Notes under the pieces: model-generated | What the model was told of the DNA's origin: nothing | Database searches by the model: none | What the model saw: only the letters and a program-made list of their open reading frames with translations | Part shown: positions 1-12,448 of the stretch, in pieces | How positions within the stretch are numbered: position 1 is the first letter of the stretch | How the letters are laid out: every line of letters begins with the position of its first letter | Assembly (NCBI GenBank): GCA_951799425.1 | Contig: OX637393.1 | Location: 9,730,744 to 9,794,743, forward strand | Length of the DNA stretch: 64,000 bases | Direction of reading: 5' to 3' | Origin: Ilex aquifolium | Taxonomy: Eukaryota > Streptophyta > Magnoliopsida > Aquifoliales > Aquifoliaceae | Made by a program: the position numbers and the translations under genes

Positions 1-1232
1 GCTGGGGTTACGACTTCCCCTTTATCGATAGAGGTGATTGGAGCCCTGGAGTCCATAGCTCCTTTTCTGCAAGACCCTTCTCCCTTGAAGCCTATTGAAG
101 ACGTCTCATCAGCAGCTCTTTGGCGCAGAATGGAGCTATTCAGGTCAGGTGGCCAAAGGTAAGGGTTCATTTATCAATGATGTGAATCTTGCTGCCAATG
201 CTATTTTATATGTTATCTCTGAGTCTGACATCCAGGAGACCTCTTCCATGCCTCTATCTACCTCGGCTGCCACCACTCTATATGGAGCAGCTTCGGTAAG
301 TTCTAGGCTTTTGCCTTTTAATTTGGGTTTGGGTTTAGTTCTGACTTTGCTGACTTTAAATCCTCTTCACTTTTACAGATGGCAATCCATGTAGGGGCCC
401 TAGTGGGTAGGATTCGGGCTTTGAAGAAAGCTGTCGGGTGACCCAGAAGTCCTTAAAGGCCAATGAGCTTAAAGTCACCGATCTGTCCTTTGTCAATGAC
501 AATTTGAGAGCTCAGGTGCAAGACCTGAAAACCCAAATACAGAGGTGAGCTCGGAGAATAAGAACCTTGAGGCTGAGGTAAAAAAGAAGAGTGATGAGAT
601 CAAATTTAAGATGGATGGCCTGGTTCAAGCAAGAAAAGATGTTTTTTAGGCCCGTGAAGCTGTTCAAGCAGTGAAGGATGACCTCAAGGATCTTATTGAG
701 GTCAATGTTGTCTGCTTAAAAGAGATAAATGATGAAAGGGCCAAAGTGTTGGAGAGGGATACCAGGATTGTTGAGCTTCAAGACGAGTGTGCCACGGCCT
801 AAGCCAAGGGCTATTTTGCTTTCCAAGTGCAAGCCATGAAAAAGTACCCAAATCAAGACTTCGACTTCGAACCCCCACTGGAAGAGAGGAGGAAGGATTA
901 GCCATGGAGAAGGAAGGTTCAGCTGTGGAGAAAGAAGTTGAGGGGGGCCGGCTGAGGTAGAGGCCCTTGGGACTATTCTTCTTTCAAGCCTTCCTGCTAA
1001 AGATGAGGTTGGGGGCACTGAGGCTGTTCCACCCTTGTCAACTACTTCTGAGGTGGCTGCTTTGATGGAGGTGGAAATCCCAGAGACTGTTATGCCTGTT
1101 ATTATCACTAATAAGGTCAGGATTTCAACATCTGCCCCTTCTGGAGATCTTGTTGTTCCAGCTGACCTTCCACCTATTCCTGGAAAAGAAAATGTGGTTG
1201 CTCCTGATCTTCTTGAAGAGGTTGCAGTTTAG
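1..1232 (+). pseudogene. Relic of the element's antisense gene (homolog of gene A exons 3-4)
   Basis: Antisense to the gypsy element it sits in. The segment around 160-295 encodes residues like ISESDIQETSSMPL, which match the end of exon 3 of antisense gene A in the young element (FSESDVLKAASMPL). It ends at a GTAAG donor at 296, as gene A does at the same place. An acceptor (tttacag) precedes 379, and 379-1232 resembles gene A exon 4: a Lys/Glu-rich coiled-coil part broken by stops and frameshifts, then a Pro/Ser/Val-rich tail ending at a stop at 1230-1232. Exons 1-2 would lie outside the window. No counterpart of gene B is present: pol starts only ~575 bp downstream. Confidence 0.7.
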
Positions 1233-1806
1233 GCTTTTTCATCTTTTCACCTTGTAATCTTTAGGGAAGAAATTTGACTGAAAAAAAAAGGAACTTTTGC
1301 TTTTCTTAACTAACTTCTCCTTCCTTCTTTTGCCCCCTTGCTTTGAGGATAGTTTTGGTTTCCTAGAAGCAACTTTGTTTGCAGGAAAAAATTTCTTAAG
1401 TGGCGAGGTCTGTCCACTAGCTCATTCTTTCTCTCTGAGCTAAGGAGCTCACCTTTAGTTATGAGCTGATAAGCTAGTCTCTTACTCATGAGCTAAGGAG
1501 TTCATTTTTCATTTATGAACTAAACTGTTTTTCTTTAGTTTATAAGTTGAGGAGCTCATCGCTGATTCATAAGTCGAAGAGCTGAGAAGCTCATCTTTAG
1601 CTTATGAGCTGAGAAACTCATCTTTAGTTTATGAGCTAAGAAGAGCTCATCTTTAGTTTTTGAGCTGAGAAGCTCATCTTTAGTTTATGAGCTAAGAAAC
1701 TCATCTTTAATTTATAAGCTAAAGAGCTCATCTTTAATTGAAGAATGATAACTGACCTGAAACTTCTCGTTTGTTGCAGTGAACTTTACAAAAACATGGT
1801 TCTTAG
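1233..1806. repeat. Tandem GAGCTnnnnAGCTC-type repeats between pol and antisense gene relic
   Basis: From about 1430 to 1740 a degenerate unit of roughly 30-35 bp recurs, built of 'gagctgagaagctcatc' and 'tttagtttatgagct'. Units contain short palindromes (GAGCT...AGCTC). The array occupies the same place as the 55-bp palindromic array at 18721-19125 in the young element, between the convergent pol and antisense genes. 1233-1430 is T-rich with no coding signal. Confidence 0.7.
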
Positions 1807-4800
1807 TTATTGATGAAAAAATTTCAAGTGATAAGCGTTCCATGAGTGAGGCAAAGTTTTCCCTTCCTTAGTCTGTAGCTCATAATTCCCTGGTTTGAGT
1901 ATTCTGATCACGATGTATGGGCATTCCCAGTTGGGCCCTAGTTTTCCATGAGTGGGGTCTTTCCCAACTGGGAGGAGCTTCTTGAGGACTAGGTCTCCCA
2001 CTTTGAAACTCCTATACCTGACCTTCCTATTGTAATACCGTGTTGTTTTTCTCTATTAGTCAATGATGCAGTGCAAGACTTTGTCCCTTTTCTCGTCTAA
2101 GAGGTCGAGATTGACGAGGAGTGATTCGTCATTTTGCACGAGGTCGGTGAGCTCTGTTATTGGGGATGAAATACCTATTTCGATAGGGGCCATTGCCTCA
2201 GTACCATAAGCTAAGGCAAAATGTGTTTCATAAGTGGCTGTTCTGGCGGTGGTTTTGTAGGCCCATAGTACTCCTGGCAGATGTTCCACTCATTGGCTCT
2301 TTAAGGTTTCGAGCTTGGTTTTCAGAGATGTTTTGATGGTTCGAATGGTTACTTCTATTTGCCCATTGGACTAATAGTGAGCTGGTGCCGAGAAATAATT
2401 CTTTATGCCCAGCTCGGCACAAAATCCTTTGAACTTAGAATTATCGAACTACTTCCCATTATCTGAGATGAGTGCCATTGGGATCCCAAATCTACAGATT
2501 ATGAATTTCCAAGTGAAGTTTTGGATCTTTTGTTCTATGATCTTGGCTAGATGTTCCACCTAGGCCCATTTGGTGAAGTAGTTTACCCCAATCATCGCAA
2601 ACTTACACTGTTCAGTGCTTACTGGGAGGGGTCTGAGTATGTCCAACCCCACTGTTGAAATGGCCATGGGCTGACTAAAGAGGTTAGGATCTCTAGAGGG
2701 TAGTGTGGAATATTTGCATGCAGCTGGCAGGCTTTGCACATTTTGACCAGCTCTATCATATCCCCAAGCATCGTGGGCCAAAAGTACCCCTACTTTAGAG
2801 CTTTGCCCGCCAGAGTTCGAGCTCCGATGTGGTTTTCATAGATGCCTTCATGAATTTCTCTTAAGATGTAATTTGCTTCCTCATCCCCAACACACCTCAG
2901 GAGCGGTGAGGAGAAACCTCTTTTGTATAGGTTATCCTGGAGGATGATGAATCTGGATGACCTTGTTCTTAATTTTGCTGCTTCCTTGGAATCTGTTGAA
3001 AAAGTTCCACTCTACAGATATTCCCGGATTGGGTCCATCCAAGTTGGTTGTGTTAGAACAAGAACACCTCCTCGGACTCAGAACTCACGGATGGCTTAGC
3101 TAGGTGTTCAACTGGTATGAGCCTATCCAGATTTTCTTGAGAAGTGGTGGCTAGCCTGGCTAGTGCATCAGCTCGAGAATTTTTTGCTGGGGGAATGTGC
3201 ACGATCTTAACCTATACAAATTTTTTCATCAGTTCTTGTACCTTCTTCCGGTACAGAGCCATCCTTTCTCCCTTAGCTTCGTATGCCTCTTCGATTTACT
3301 TCACTACTAGCTGGGAGTCGAAGTGTATCACGAGCTGCTCTACCCCCATGGAGTGGGCCAATTTGAGGCAAGTAATTACAGCTTCGTACTCTGCCTTTTT
3401 GTTTGAAGATTTGAAATCAAACTTGATGGAGTATTCTATGTCTATCCCATCTAGGGAGGTCAGGATTAGTCCAGCACCGCTGCCTTAGGTGTTGGCAACT
3501 CCATCTACGGAGAGCTTCCACGTTGGGAGGTTAAGCACCAGATGAGTTGATTCTAAGGACACCTCTTGGCCTGTGGTGAATTCTACGATGAAGTCTGCCA
3601 ATACCTGCCCTTTAGTAGTAGTTTCGGGCTTGTACCTGATGTTGAATTCGCTAAGCTCTATTACCCATTTGACCAATCTTCCTGATGACTTAGGTTTGTG
3701 CAAGACCTGTTTCATTGGTTGATCTATGGGGACTTCTATCGTGTGAGCCCAGAAATAGGTTCTGAGCCTCCTTGCTACAATTACCAAAGCTATAACTAAT
3801 TTTTTCATCTTTGGGTATCTCTCTTCTACCCCCCCTGCGCAGAGCTCTACTGTAGTAGTAGACTGGCTGTTGAGCTTTGTCTATTTTTCTTACCAGTGCT
3901 GCACTTGTGGAGAAATTTGAGATAGTAAAATATAGGGTGAGTACTTCCCCTTCTCGGGGGCTTACAAGGATTGAAGGTGAGATGAGGTAATATTTGAGGG
4001 TTGTGAATGTCTCCCCACACTGTGCATTCCAATGGAATATTTTTTTCAGAGTTTGGAAAAAAAGCTAACATTTATCGCTTAACCTAGAGACAAACCGGCT
4101 CAACGTTGCTATTCTCCCTGTCAAACGCTGGACCTCCCTTGTGTTTGAGGGTGGTTACATGTCAATTACAGCCCGGACATTCTCTAGATTAGCCTCAATG
4201 CCTCAACTTTTGACTAAAAAGCCAAGGAATTTTCCTACGAAGACCGTAAAAGCGCATTTAGCTGGGTTGAGCTTCATTTGGTATTTTTTGAGAATCTGAA
4301 AAAAATTCTTCGACGTGTCGGATGTGGAGCTCAGCCTTCAACGATTTCACGAGCATGTTGTCAATTTAAACCACCATTGACATCCCGATCTGCTTTTGGA
4401 ACATACGATTCACCAATTGCTGGTAAGTGGCTCCTGCGTTCTTTAACCCGAACAACATAACCTGATAACAGTATGTCCCTTGCTAGGATGCGAAGGATGT
4501 CTTCTCTTGGTCATTGGGATCCATTCTGATCTGATTGTACTCCGAGAAGGCATCCATGAAATTAAGCAATCCATGCCCTACTGTGGCATCCACGATCAAA
4601 TCAATTCTAAGTAGTGGAAAACTATCTTTGGGATAGGCACGGTTCAGGTCAGTAAAGTCAATGCAGTGGCGCCATTTTTCGTTGGTCTTCCTCGCAAGGA
4701 CCACATTGGCCAGCCAGGTCGGGTAATTTACCTCCTTGATGGCCTTGGCTTGGAGGAGCTTGGAGACTTCTTCATTTATGGATTTCTGGCGCTTTGGGGT

Positions 4801-5064
4801 AAAGATTTTACACTTCTGTTTTATGGGTTTAAAGGTCGGGTTTAAGCTGAAATTATGTGTAATGACTGATGGGTCAATCCCTTGCATGTCTTCTTGCTTC
4901 CATGCGAACACCTCGACATTTTCTTTTAGAAATTGAATAAGGAGGTCCTTGATCTCCTTGAGCAACCTTGACCCCATATACACCAAGTGCCCTCGGTCCT
5001 CATCTAGCTGGACTAGTTCCAGTTCTTCCAAAGGCTTGGGCCTTGTTTCTAGTTCATCCCTCAT
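1807..5064 (-). pseudogene. gypsy pol relic: RT, RNase H, archaeal-type RNase H, integrase
   Basis: Minus-strand fragments in several frames align end to end with the intact pol at 15617-18616. 4483-5064 is the N-terminal half of reverse transcriptase (LARKTNEKWRHCIDFTDLNR region). 3485-3808 is the end of the first RNase H and the start of the second (SVDGVANT). 3140-3480 continues the second RNase H, including the stretch around 'EAKGERMALYRKKVQEL' that is missing from the young element. 2056-2781 is the integrase core, and 1807-2001 is the integrase C-terminus (GDLVLKKLLP...LPHSWNAYHLKFF). Many stops and frameshifts; the catalytic YIDD segment lies in a frame-broken part. No functional protein is possible. 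Confidence 0.88.
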
Positions 5065-7064
5065 GTCGAGTTCGTCCAGCTATATAGCCTCAACCTCCTT
5101 TTTATTTATGGATGTCATGTAGCACTCCCTTACTATGCACTGGTCTCCTCGGACCTACCCAACGCCATTTTCAGTAGGAAATTTCAATTCGAGGTGATAG
5201 GCAGGGAGAATAGCTCTCATGACATTGAGAGAAGACCTACCCAAGAGAACATTGTATGCTAAAAGGGCATCTACGACCATGAATCATACAGTTGTTGTCG
5301 ACTGGCAAGGAGGGTCTCTTATTATGAGGAAAAGTTGGATTGAGTCTAGGGGAAACAACTTTTCTCCCGAGAATCCGAGCAAGTGAGTTCTTACCGGCTC
5401 AAGTTTGTCTCTATCGGTGTCCATTTTGTCAAAGGCTGAGGCGAAGATGATGTCGACAAAGCTTTCATTGTCAATAAGAACTCGGTGGATAGTCTTGTTG
5501 GCAATGATAACTCTTACCACTAAGGGATCGTCATGGGGGTGCTGACAACCTTCCAAATCTGAGTCCGAAAATGTTATGTACATGTTCAACCGAGGTGTCT
5601 TCGACATAGAATGTATTTCCAAAACGTCTTCAGTTCGAATTTTTCGCATATGGGCCTTCCGGGCTAAACTAGTTTCTCCACCTCCAGCAAATCCTCATGA
5701 TATCACTCTGATTTCTCCTATGGGCTACTGGTGTTGTGGGGGAGCCTGCTGCTAGGTTGCAGGAGGTGGATGAGCTCAGTTTTGATTATCTTGGGCCACG
5801 AAGCAACGCAGATGCCCCCTCTGAATCAAGAACTCAATCTCTTTCTTTAGCAGGATGCAGTCGTCAGTGAGATAGTCGTAGTCCCGATGATATTCACATT
5901 CGTTATGTCCCTTTTTGCAGGGTCAGCTTTCATCTGAGGTGGCAATCTCAAGAAATTCTCATTATGTACTCATAAAGCACCTGTGACACCGTGACATTAA
6001 GTGGAGTGAACTATTATGTGACATACCTCAGCTGCAGCTCCTGAGGTAGAGGACCTAGGCGATCTCTAATGTTGCCCCTCTTTTTTGGTTATCGATCTCG
6101 GTCTCTTCTTGGAGATCATTTTCTGCTGTTATCTTTTCTCGGGCTTCAGTCCTTTCTGTTCTCCTTTTTTCTATGGGTCGTAGAGCCACCAGCTTTTGAG
6201 AGGAGAGCTTCCTCGCCGTTGATGTACTTCTTTGCCTTGGCTAGGACCTCGACCATACTGGTTTGTAGGTTCTTGGAGATAGAGAACATCATATCTTTTG
6301 TTTATATCCCCAATCCCAAAATGAAGGCAGTTTGGGCAAATTTTTTGTCTGGGATATCCACTTTCAAGAACTCCGAGTTGAACCTCTGGACGTAGCTTCA
6401 CAGGGACTCACTCGGTCCTTATTTCACATTAAATAAGTGATAGCTCAGCTTTTGATAGATCCGAGCTCCAACAAAGTGTGATATGAACGAAATGAAAAGT
6501 TCTCTAAATGAGGAAATAGATGATGGGGTCAGCCTGTTGAACCAAGCTAAGGCTGAGCCCTTCAAGGTGATGACAAAAGCTCGGCATCGCACTGGTTCTT
6601 GTCGGTATTGAGATTGTCAATGGGGTCCCTTGTCCCATCAAAGGTCTCCAAGGCATCCATCGTCATCGGGGTTTTGCTTTTAACGGCCTCCTTCATGTGG
6701 CTAAGCTCCTGCTATATTTCTTTGAAGCATTGCTCCCAGAATTGCTCTTTTTTTTCTTGAATGAGTGAAGGGGCTCATCTCTAAAAGTTCCCCTATTCTG
6801 ACTTTGAACCTTTTCATCCTCCTCATACCTCTGAGCTTGGCGGCGGATGTTGCCAACTGATTGGCTGTGCTCGTTCTCCTCTACGGTTTTCCTTAAGGGA
6901 TTGAGGTGTTGATGTTCCCCACGTTGGGGATCATCCAGAATTGTTTGTGCCCTCTGGGGGTGTTGGGTGCGAATGAGGTTTAACAACTCCTCCTTTTGCT
7001 GTACGAGGCGATGGTTGGCTTGATGAAGGGCCTCGAGTTCATTGTTTGGAGGGAAATCCGCCAT
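5065..7064 (-). pseudogene. gypsy gag-protease relic
   Basis: The protease part (5284-5649) reads as in the young element, but the active-site motif is altered: LIDNESF where the young copy has LIDNGSS, so the Gly after the catalytic Asp is gone. The gag part runs from the start at 7064 (MADFPPNNELEAL), with an N-terminal heptad-like stretch (ALHQANHRLVQQKEELL), through a frameshifted capsid region around 6070-6690. The relic of the zinc-knuckle region lies near 5850. The start codon sits about 165 bp after the primer binding site, a normal spacing for this lineage. Confidence 0.8.
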
Positions 7065-7227
7065 TGGTGGATTAATCTTAGGATTGGGCAGGGGATTTAG
7101 CTTTCAGTGGCAATTTCTTGTTAGTTCTGTAAGCATAGAGGGTTTAGTTGATTTCTACTCATGTTGCGCATAAAAACCATTAATTACTGAAGTAATCCAT
7201 AGAATTTTTAACATGAAATAGACATTT

Positions 7228-7243
7228 CCCCCAGACGGTGCCA
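7228..7243 (-). other. Primer binding site of degraded gypsy element
   Basis: On the minus strand, TGGCACCGTCTGGGGG begins two bases after the LTR end ...ACACCATCA. The young element has TGGCGCCGTCTGTGGG in the same position. It fits the usual primer site complementary to a tRNA 3' end, with one change in the first nine bases. Confidence 0.8.
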
Positions 7244-7245
7244 AC

Positions 7246-7834
7246 TGATGGTGTATGTTGCACAATTGAGTAGAGTTGTAACCTATAAGGGTATGTGGAT
7301 CACTAGGAGACCTAATTAGAGCTTCTAGGCTCTCAAGAATTGAACAAGTACAATGGAGGATTACAAACAGGGAGTTTATAGTAGTTCACCAACTCGAGAG
7401 CTCAGCTAATCCACTCTTAAATGAGTCTTTTGCTCATGGGGAAGATTTTATTGATGAAAATGGGGAGATTACACAGAGTATTTGCTTAGGCTAGTTGCTT
7501 GTTATTTTTTGTGAGGGATATGCCTATTATTTATAGCCTTCCAGGGCCTTGCTTGATCTCCTGGCGTGACCCTTGCCTCCTCGTAACAGTTGCGCCTGTT
7601 ATGTGATTGCCGTGGATAGCACTGAGGCGGTTGCGGCTTCCTTTTCTGAATATAAGATTGTTACGATTTATGTATGGTGCTTTGGTGGAAGTCAACTGTC
7701 ATCCATGCTATTCTTTTGAGGGCGCTGTTGCTGGGGAGGAGGTGTCGATCTGAACTCCCCCAATTATCTGTGGTGAGCTGCGTGATTCGAGTTAGAACGT
7801 TCGAGCTCAACCTTTGCCATTTTTGGTATTATCA
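7246..7834 (-). repeat. 5' LTR of degraded gypsy element
   Basis: On the minus strand it begins TGATAATACC and ends ACACCATCA. These ends match the young LTR ends (TGATGATACC and ACACCATCA), though the body is shorter (589 bp against 726-729 bp) and diverged, so it represents a different subfamily. It is followed directly by the primer binding site. Confidence 0.85.
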
Positions 7835-7939
7835 ATAACATATATATGAAATATTCAGACACACGGACCCACAAGTTTAATATAAAAAATCCTCTCAAAA
7901 GAAATAGTAAACTACTCATCTTAGTTCTTGAATTCCAAT

Positions 7940-9660
7940 TCAAAACCCTCTGAGATTATGTTGCTTCCTTTAAAAGTGATGCTACAACCATTTGAGATTA
8001 TGTTACTATCTACTGAGGTAAATTTACTATATATAGAGGTGAGATTATAATTTTTTAAGGCCAGATTATAATCTTTTAAGGTAAAAGTTAACACTTTTAA
8101 AGGTAATGGTACAACAATTTGAGGTTATATTACAGATTATGGAGGTAAGTTATCACTTCTAGAGGTGAGGCAAGACTACAACTATTTAAGATAAAGTTGC
8201 AACCTTTGTTGGTGATGTTACAACCATTTGATGTTAGGTTATAATCTATACAAATAAAGTTATCATCTCTAGAAATGAGGTTACAATTTTTTGAGGTAAG
8301 TTTATAACCCTTTAAGATAAAATCACTACTTTTGTAGGTCATGTAACAACTATTTAAGGTTTAGTTACGACTTGTTTAGGTAAAATTACCACTTTTGGAC
8401 GTGAGATTAAAACCTCTTGAAATAAAGTTACGACCCTTTAAAGTAAAATTATCATTTTTGGATGCGATGTTATAACTTGTAGAGGTAAAGTTACTACCAC
8501 CATTAGAGATGAGGTCACAACCTCTTGAGGTAAGGATACAACCCTTTAAGTTAAAATTACCACATCATAACTGATGGTGTAAATCCACGTGAATGAGCTA
8601 TGGAACTGAATAGTTCATTATGGACGGTTTGTGTGGATTCAAGTGCTATATCTGAGCTGCAAGGCTCGTTCTTGATAATGTAGATTGATGGTTAGGGGAT
8701 TCAGGGAAAGGGTTGATAGCACGGCGGAAGTATAGTGGTTCACCGGCCTGAGCTCGGCTAGTCCACTCTGCAATGGAGTCAGATGGCTCCTCTCTTTCTT
8801 ATTGATCAAGTTCAGCGTATTACAGTAGGATACATAGGGTATTAGGGTTTCTCGTCCTCTCCCCCTTGTTGGGGCTTGTCCTCCCTTTTTATAGCCTCAT
8901 GCTTACCTCTAATTCGAAATTATTTCCTTTATTGAAGGGATCGTGCCCTATCTTCATCTATAATCCTGGAGTTATTTAAACTCCTTAAGGCAGGCTCCCA
9001 CCGGCGAGATCCTTTCCTTATATCAAGGGATCCTCTCCTTAGCGTTAGGAGAGGATCCTGGTTAGTTACGGGTTTCATGCCTTGGATCGACTCAATTCCC
9101 CTTATTAAAGTATCTGCTGTCATCTCGCTGTCCTCCTGTCGTTTCTCAATTCGTGTTCTCAGCGGGGAGCTCTAGTACCGGCCGGATGAGCTCAGACTAT
9201 GGCCGGATGAGCTCTGCTTACCTTACCTGAGCTCCTGAGCTGAGCTCACTTTCTTAGCTCGTATCTGGGGTTTATTTTAGGTATCATCAATAACCATTTG
9301 AGCTTATATTAGACCCTGTAAAGTTAAAGTTACCACTTCTAGATGTGAGGTTATAATCTCTTCAAGTAAAACTATCACTTCTAAAGGTTAGGTTACAAAT
9401 GGTAGAAGTAAATTATCACTTTTAGAGGTGAGATAAAGTAATAAATTTTTTAGGTAAAATTACCACATTTAGAGGTGATGTTACAATTATATGAGATTAA
9501 GTTAAAACCTACGAAGGTAAAGTTAAAATACCTTCGATGGTGAGATAAAGTTACTACACTTTAAGGTGAATTTACCACTTTTGGAGGTGATGTTATAAAC
9601 TTATAATAACTGTAAAGGAAAAGTTACTACCTCTACAGGTGAGATTACAACCATTTAAGT
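7940..9660. repeat. Degenerate ~26-bp minisatellite (interrupted)
   Basis: A loose unit like 'gaggtaaagttaccacttttaga' and 'gaggtgaggttacaacctttta' repeats dozens of times from about 7940 to 8566, then resumes at 9295 and runs to about 9660. A solo LTR interrupts it. Further units occur at 11735-11815. Unit length drifts around 24-28 bp and the copies are strongly diverged. No coding potential is supported: the one longer reading frame (8130-8342, minus) is simply repeat read through. Confidence 0.75.
8572..9289 (-). mobile_element. Solo LTR of the Tat-lineage gypsy family, TSD ATAAC
   Basis: On the minus strand it begins TGATGATACCTAAAATAAAC, identical to the LTR start of the young element at 12449, and ends ACACCATCA. 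Length is 718 bp against 726-729 bp. It is flanked by perfect 5-bp direct repeats ATAAC at 8567-8571 and 9290-9294, inside the minisatellite. No internal region is attached, so it is a product of LTR-LTR recombination. Confidence 0.92.
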
Positions 9661-9799
9661 TATTTCCAAATGTTAGTGATATATCCCAAGAGTTTGGGAT
9701 CTATAACAAATTTTTAAGATAGAATTAAAACTATTAACAAAATGTTTGGGATCGATCCTAAACCTTGAAAATTTTATTTTTTTTGGTAGTGAACCTAAT
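9661..9799. other. Short AT-rich spacer
   Basis: Unique-looking AT-rich sequence joining the minisatellite to the inverted AT-rich region. No gene signal. Confidence 0.4.
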
Positions 9800-11720
9800 T
9801 TTTTTAATCTCATTCAACTATACATTAAATTTTGTCATAATTGCACCAAATTTACATTACTCAATTTAAAATTCAATTTTATCAAATTGACTTTCAATTT
9901 TATTTATTAACTTTTAATTTTATAAAATGAACACCAAATTAACCTTAAATTTAAGCAAATTTACATTCAAATTTATCAATTTAAAGTTCAATTCCACCAA
10001 ATTAACATTTAATTTCATTCAATAAACATTCAAAATATATTAAATTAACACTAAATTAGCCTTCAATTTCACCAAATCAATATTCAAATTCATCGATTCA
10101 ATTTTATTCAATTAATATTCTATTTCATCAATTTAAATTTATTTTCATCAAATTAACACTAAATTGACCTTCAATTTATATAATTAACATAAAATTTTAT
10201 CAAATTACCATACAATTTCACCAAATTATCATCATCTAATTAATATCAAATTTCATCAAATTAATGCAAAATTAATAATTAATATTATTAATTTAAAAAA
10301 TAATTTCATCAAATTAAAACTAAAATGACATTAAATTTTATCAAAATAATATTTAATTTTATCAATTTAATACAAAATTAACCTTCACTTTCACCAAATT
10401 AATATTTGAATTTATAAATTCATCAAATTAACAATAATTAATTAATATTTAATTTTACCAAATTTAAAAATTAAAGATTTTATCTAAGTAACATTTAATA
10501 TTATCAAATTTTTCAAAAAAAATAATATTTTGTTTTATTAATTTACATTTAAATTTCATTAAATTAATATTTGATTTGAACAATTTAACAATATATGTCA
10601 TCAAATTAGCTTCCAATTTTGTCAAATCAATTTTATTAATCCAAAATTTATTTTCATCAAATTAATAAAAAATTGAAATTCACTTTCATAAACTTAATAT
10701 TTTGATTCATCTAATTAATTGTTAATTCTTCAAATTAACACTCAATTTCATCATTTTAAAATTCAATTTCTGTAAAGTAATTCTAAATTTGAACTTTAGT
10801 TTACATAATTAACATTTAAATTGAATTTTAATTTGGCATAAATGAATATCAATTTGATGAATTTGAGTGTTAATTTCATAGATTGAATGGTAATAAATTA
10901 AAAATGTTAAATGATGTATTCAAATGTTAACTAAATGTTCATTTTATAAACTTGAATGTTAATTTTATAAAACTGGATAATGAAAAAGCAAATTGAAGGG
11001 CAATTTGCAGTTAATTTGATAAAATTAAATTTTAAAGGAATCAAATTGAAAGTAATTAAATAAAATGGAATGCTCTTGAATGTTGATAAATAAAATTGAA
11101 GGTTGATTTGGTATTATTTTATGAAATTAATTTTTAAATTAATAAAATTAAATGTTAATTTGATGAATTGAATGTTAAATTAATTATTTTGAGTATTTAT
11201 TTGATTGAATAGAATTCTATTGAATTTTAAACTGCATGTGAACTTGATTAATTTGCATCTTTATTTGAATGAAATGGAATCATATTTTAATGAAATTGAA
11301 TGTTAAATTAACGAATTTAAATGTTAATTTAATGAAATTGAAGGTCAATTTGGTATTAATGTGATGAAATTAAATTTTAAATTGATTAATTTGAATACTA
11401 ATTTGATGGTAATTTGATAAATTAAATTTTAATTTGGTGTAACTAAATCTTAAATTGATAAATTCAAATGTTAATTTTATAAATTGAAGATTAATTGATG
11501 TGAATTTGATGAAATTAAATAAAATAGAATGCTAATTTCATAAAATTGAATATTAAATTGATAAATTTAAGTTTTAGTTTAATAATATTGAACACCAATA
11601 TATGTTAATTTGATGAAATTGAATTTTAAGTGATTGATTCAACTATTTATTTGGTGTTAATTTGGTAAAATCGAATGTTAAATTGATGAATTTTATGTGA
11701 ATTTAATAAAATTAAAATTT
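9800..11720. repeat. Large AT-rich inverted-repeat region
   Basis: From about 9800 to 10830 the plus strand repeats a ~20-bp unit like 'caccaaattaacattcaatt' with many variants. From about 10840 to 11720 the plus strand repeats the reverse complement, like 'aattgaatgttaatttgatg'. The two halves therefore form one giant imperfect hairpin of short-unit repeats, about 1 kb per arm. Minisatellite of the 'gaggtaaagttacc' type flanks it on both sides (to 9660 and from 11735). There is no reading frame of note. The layout resembles foldback-type elements, but I could not identify a target site duplication. Confidence 0.75.
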
Positions 11721-11820
11721 TAGTTAAGTTATAAAATGTAGAGGTAAAGTTACCGCTTATCACAACCTTGTGAGTTAAGGTTAATACCATTTAAAGTAAA
11801 GTTATACCTTCTTTGAAGGA

Positions 11821-12443
11821 TTTGGGATTAGCTTACTATTTGCAAAGTTTTTTATTTAACGGAGAAATCTCATGAGCTGTCTTCAGCGAGTAGAGACGTA
11901 CTTATGTCGCTCAAGCTCGTAACTCTTAGTAGAACCAAAGGTAAACCCAAGTATATAAACCAGTTCTTCAACTCATACACCAGTTAAATCAGGATTTGTG
12001 TTTCGCCAGAGATTCAAAATACACTCCAAAAACTTGAATACGATTCGTCCAAGCAACTAAAATCTTGTTCTACTCAACAGTTACGTTTTTGTAAAGTTAC
12101 CTTAGCTAGAAGTAGAAACTTTTGTAGCCGGATCACAGGTAACACGTTGCTCACTTAACTACCACATATATTCTTGGTATGGTACTGACATTTGGGTTGT
12201 CAGTACCGAAAGTGTTCTCCCTCACAGAATTGTTTGGAGATTAGGAAACATATCGTATATTACCGTTAAATTATGTGTGGAATTTATAATCGAGTTGAGT
12301 TTATCGAACTCTTTTTTTTAAACAAGTCTAATAAATTATTCAAAATCGATTCGTTTAGAAAATGAGTCGAGTCCAAATAGTTCAACTATTTTACATATAA
12401 ATGAGCCGAGTTTTGCGAGTTTGAACCGAGCTTTTTTAGGTTC
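11821..12443. other. Left-arm flank upstream of Tat insertion, no gene
   Basis: Non-coding. Compared with the right arm near 38995, the left arm has about 240 extra bases (roughly 11846-12085), bounded by 'aaagtt' at both ends; this is either an insertion here or a microhomology deletion in the right arm. The part from 12090 on matches the right arm and runs to the Tat target site. Confidence 0.6.
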
Positions 12444-12448
12444 GTTTT

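Larger units (their letters stand above)
1..7834 (-). mobile_element. Degraded Tat-lineage Ty3/gypsy retrotransposon, 3' end off window
   Basis: Reading on the minus strand from 7834 down, the order is 5' LTR, primer binding site, gag, protease, reverse transcriptase, RNase H, a second RNase H, integrase, a short tandem repeat zone, and then a relic of an antisense gene on the plus strand at the window start. This is the same plan as the younger element at 12449-25785, and the protein relics are clearly homologous. Every coding block is broken by stops and frameshifts, so it is dead. The 3' LTR would lie left of base 1, so no target site duplication can be checked. Lineage call rests on the extra RNase H after the first one and the antisense reading frame. 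Confidence 0.9.
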
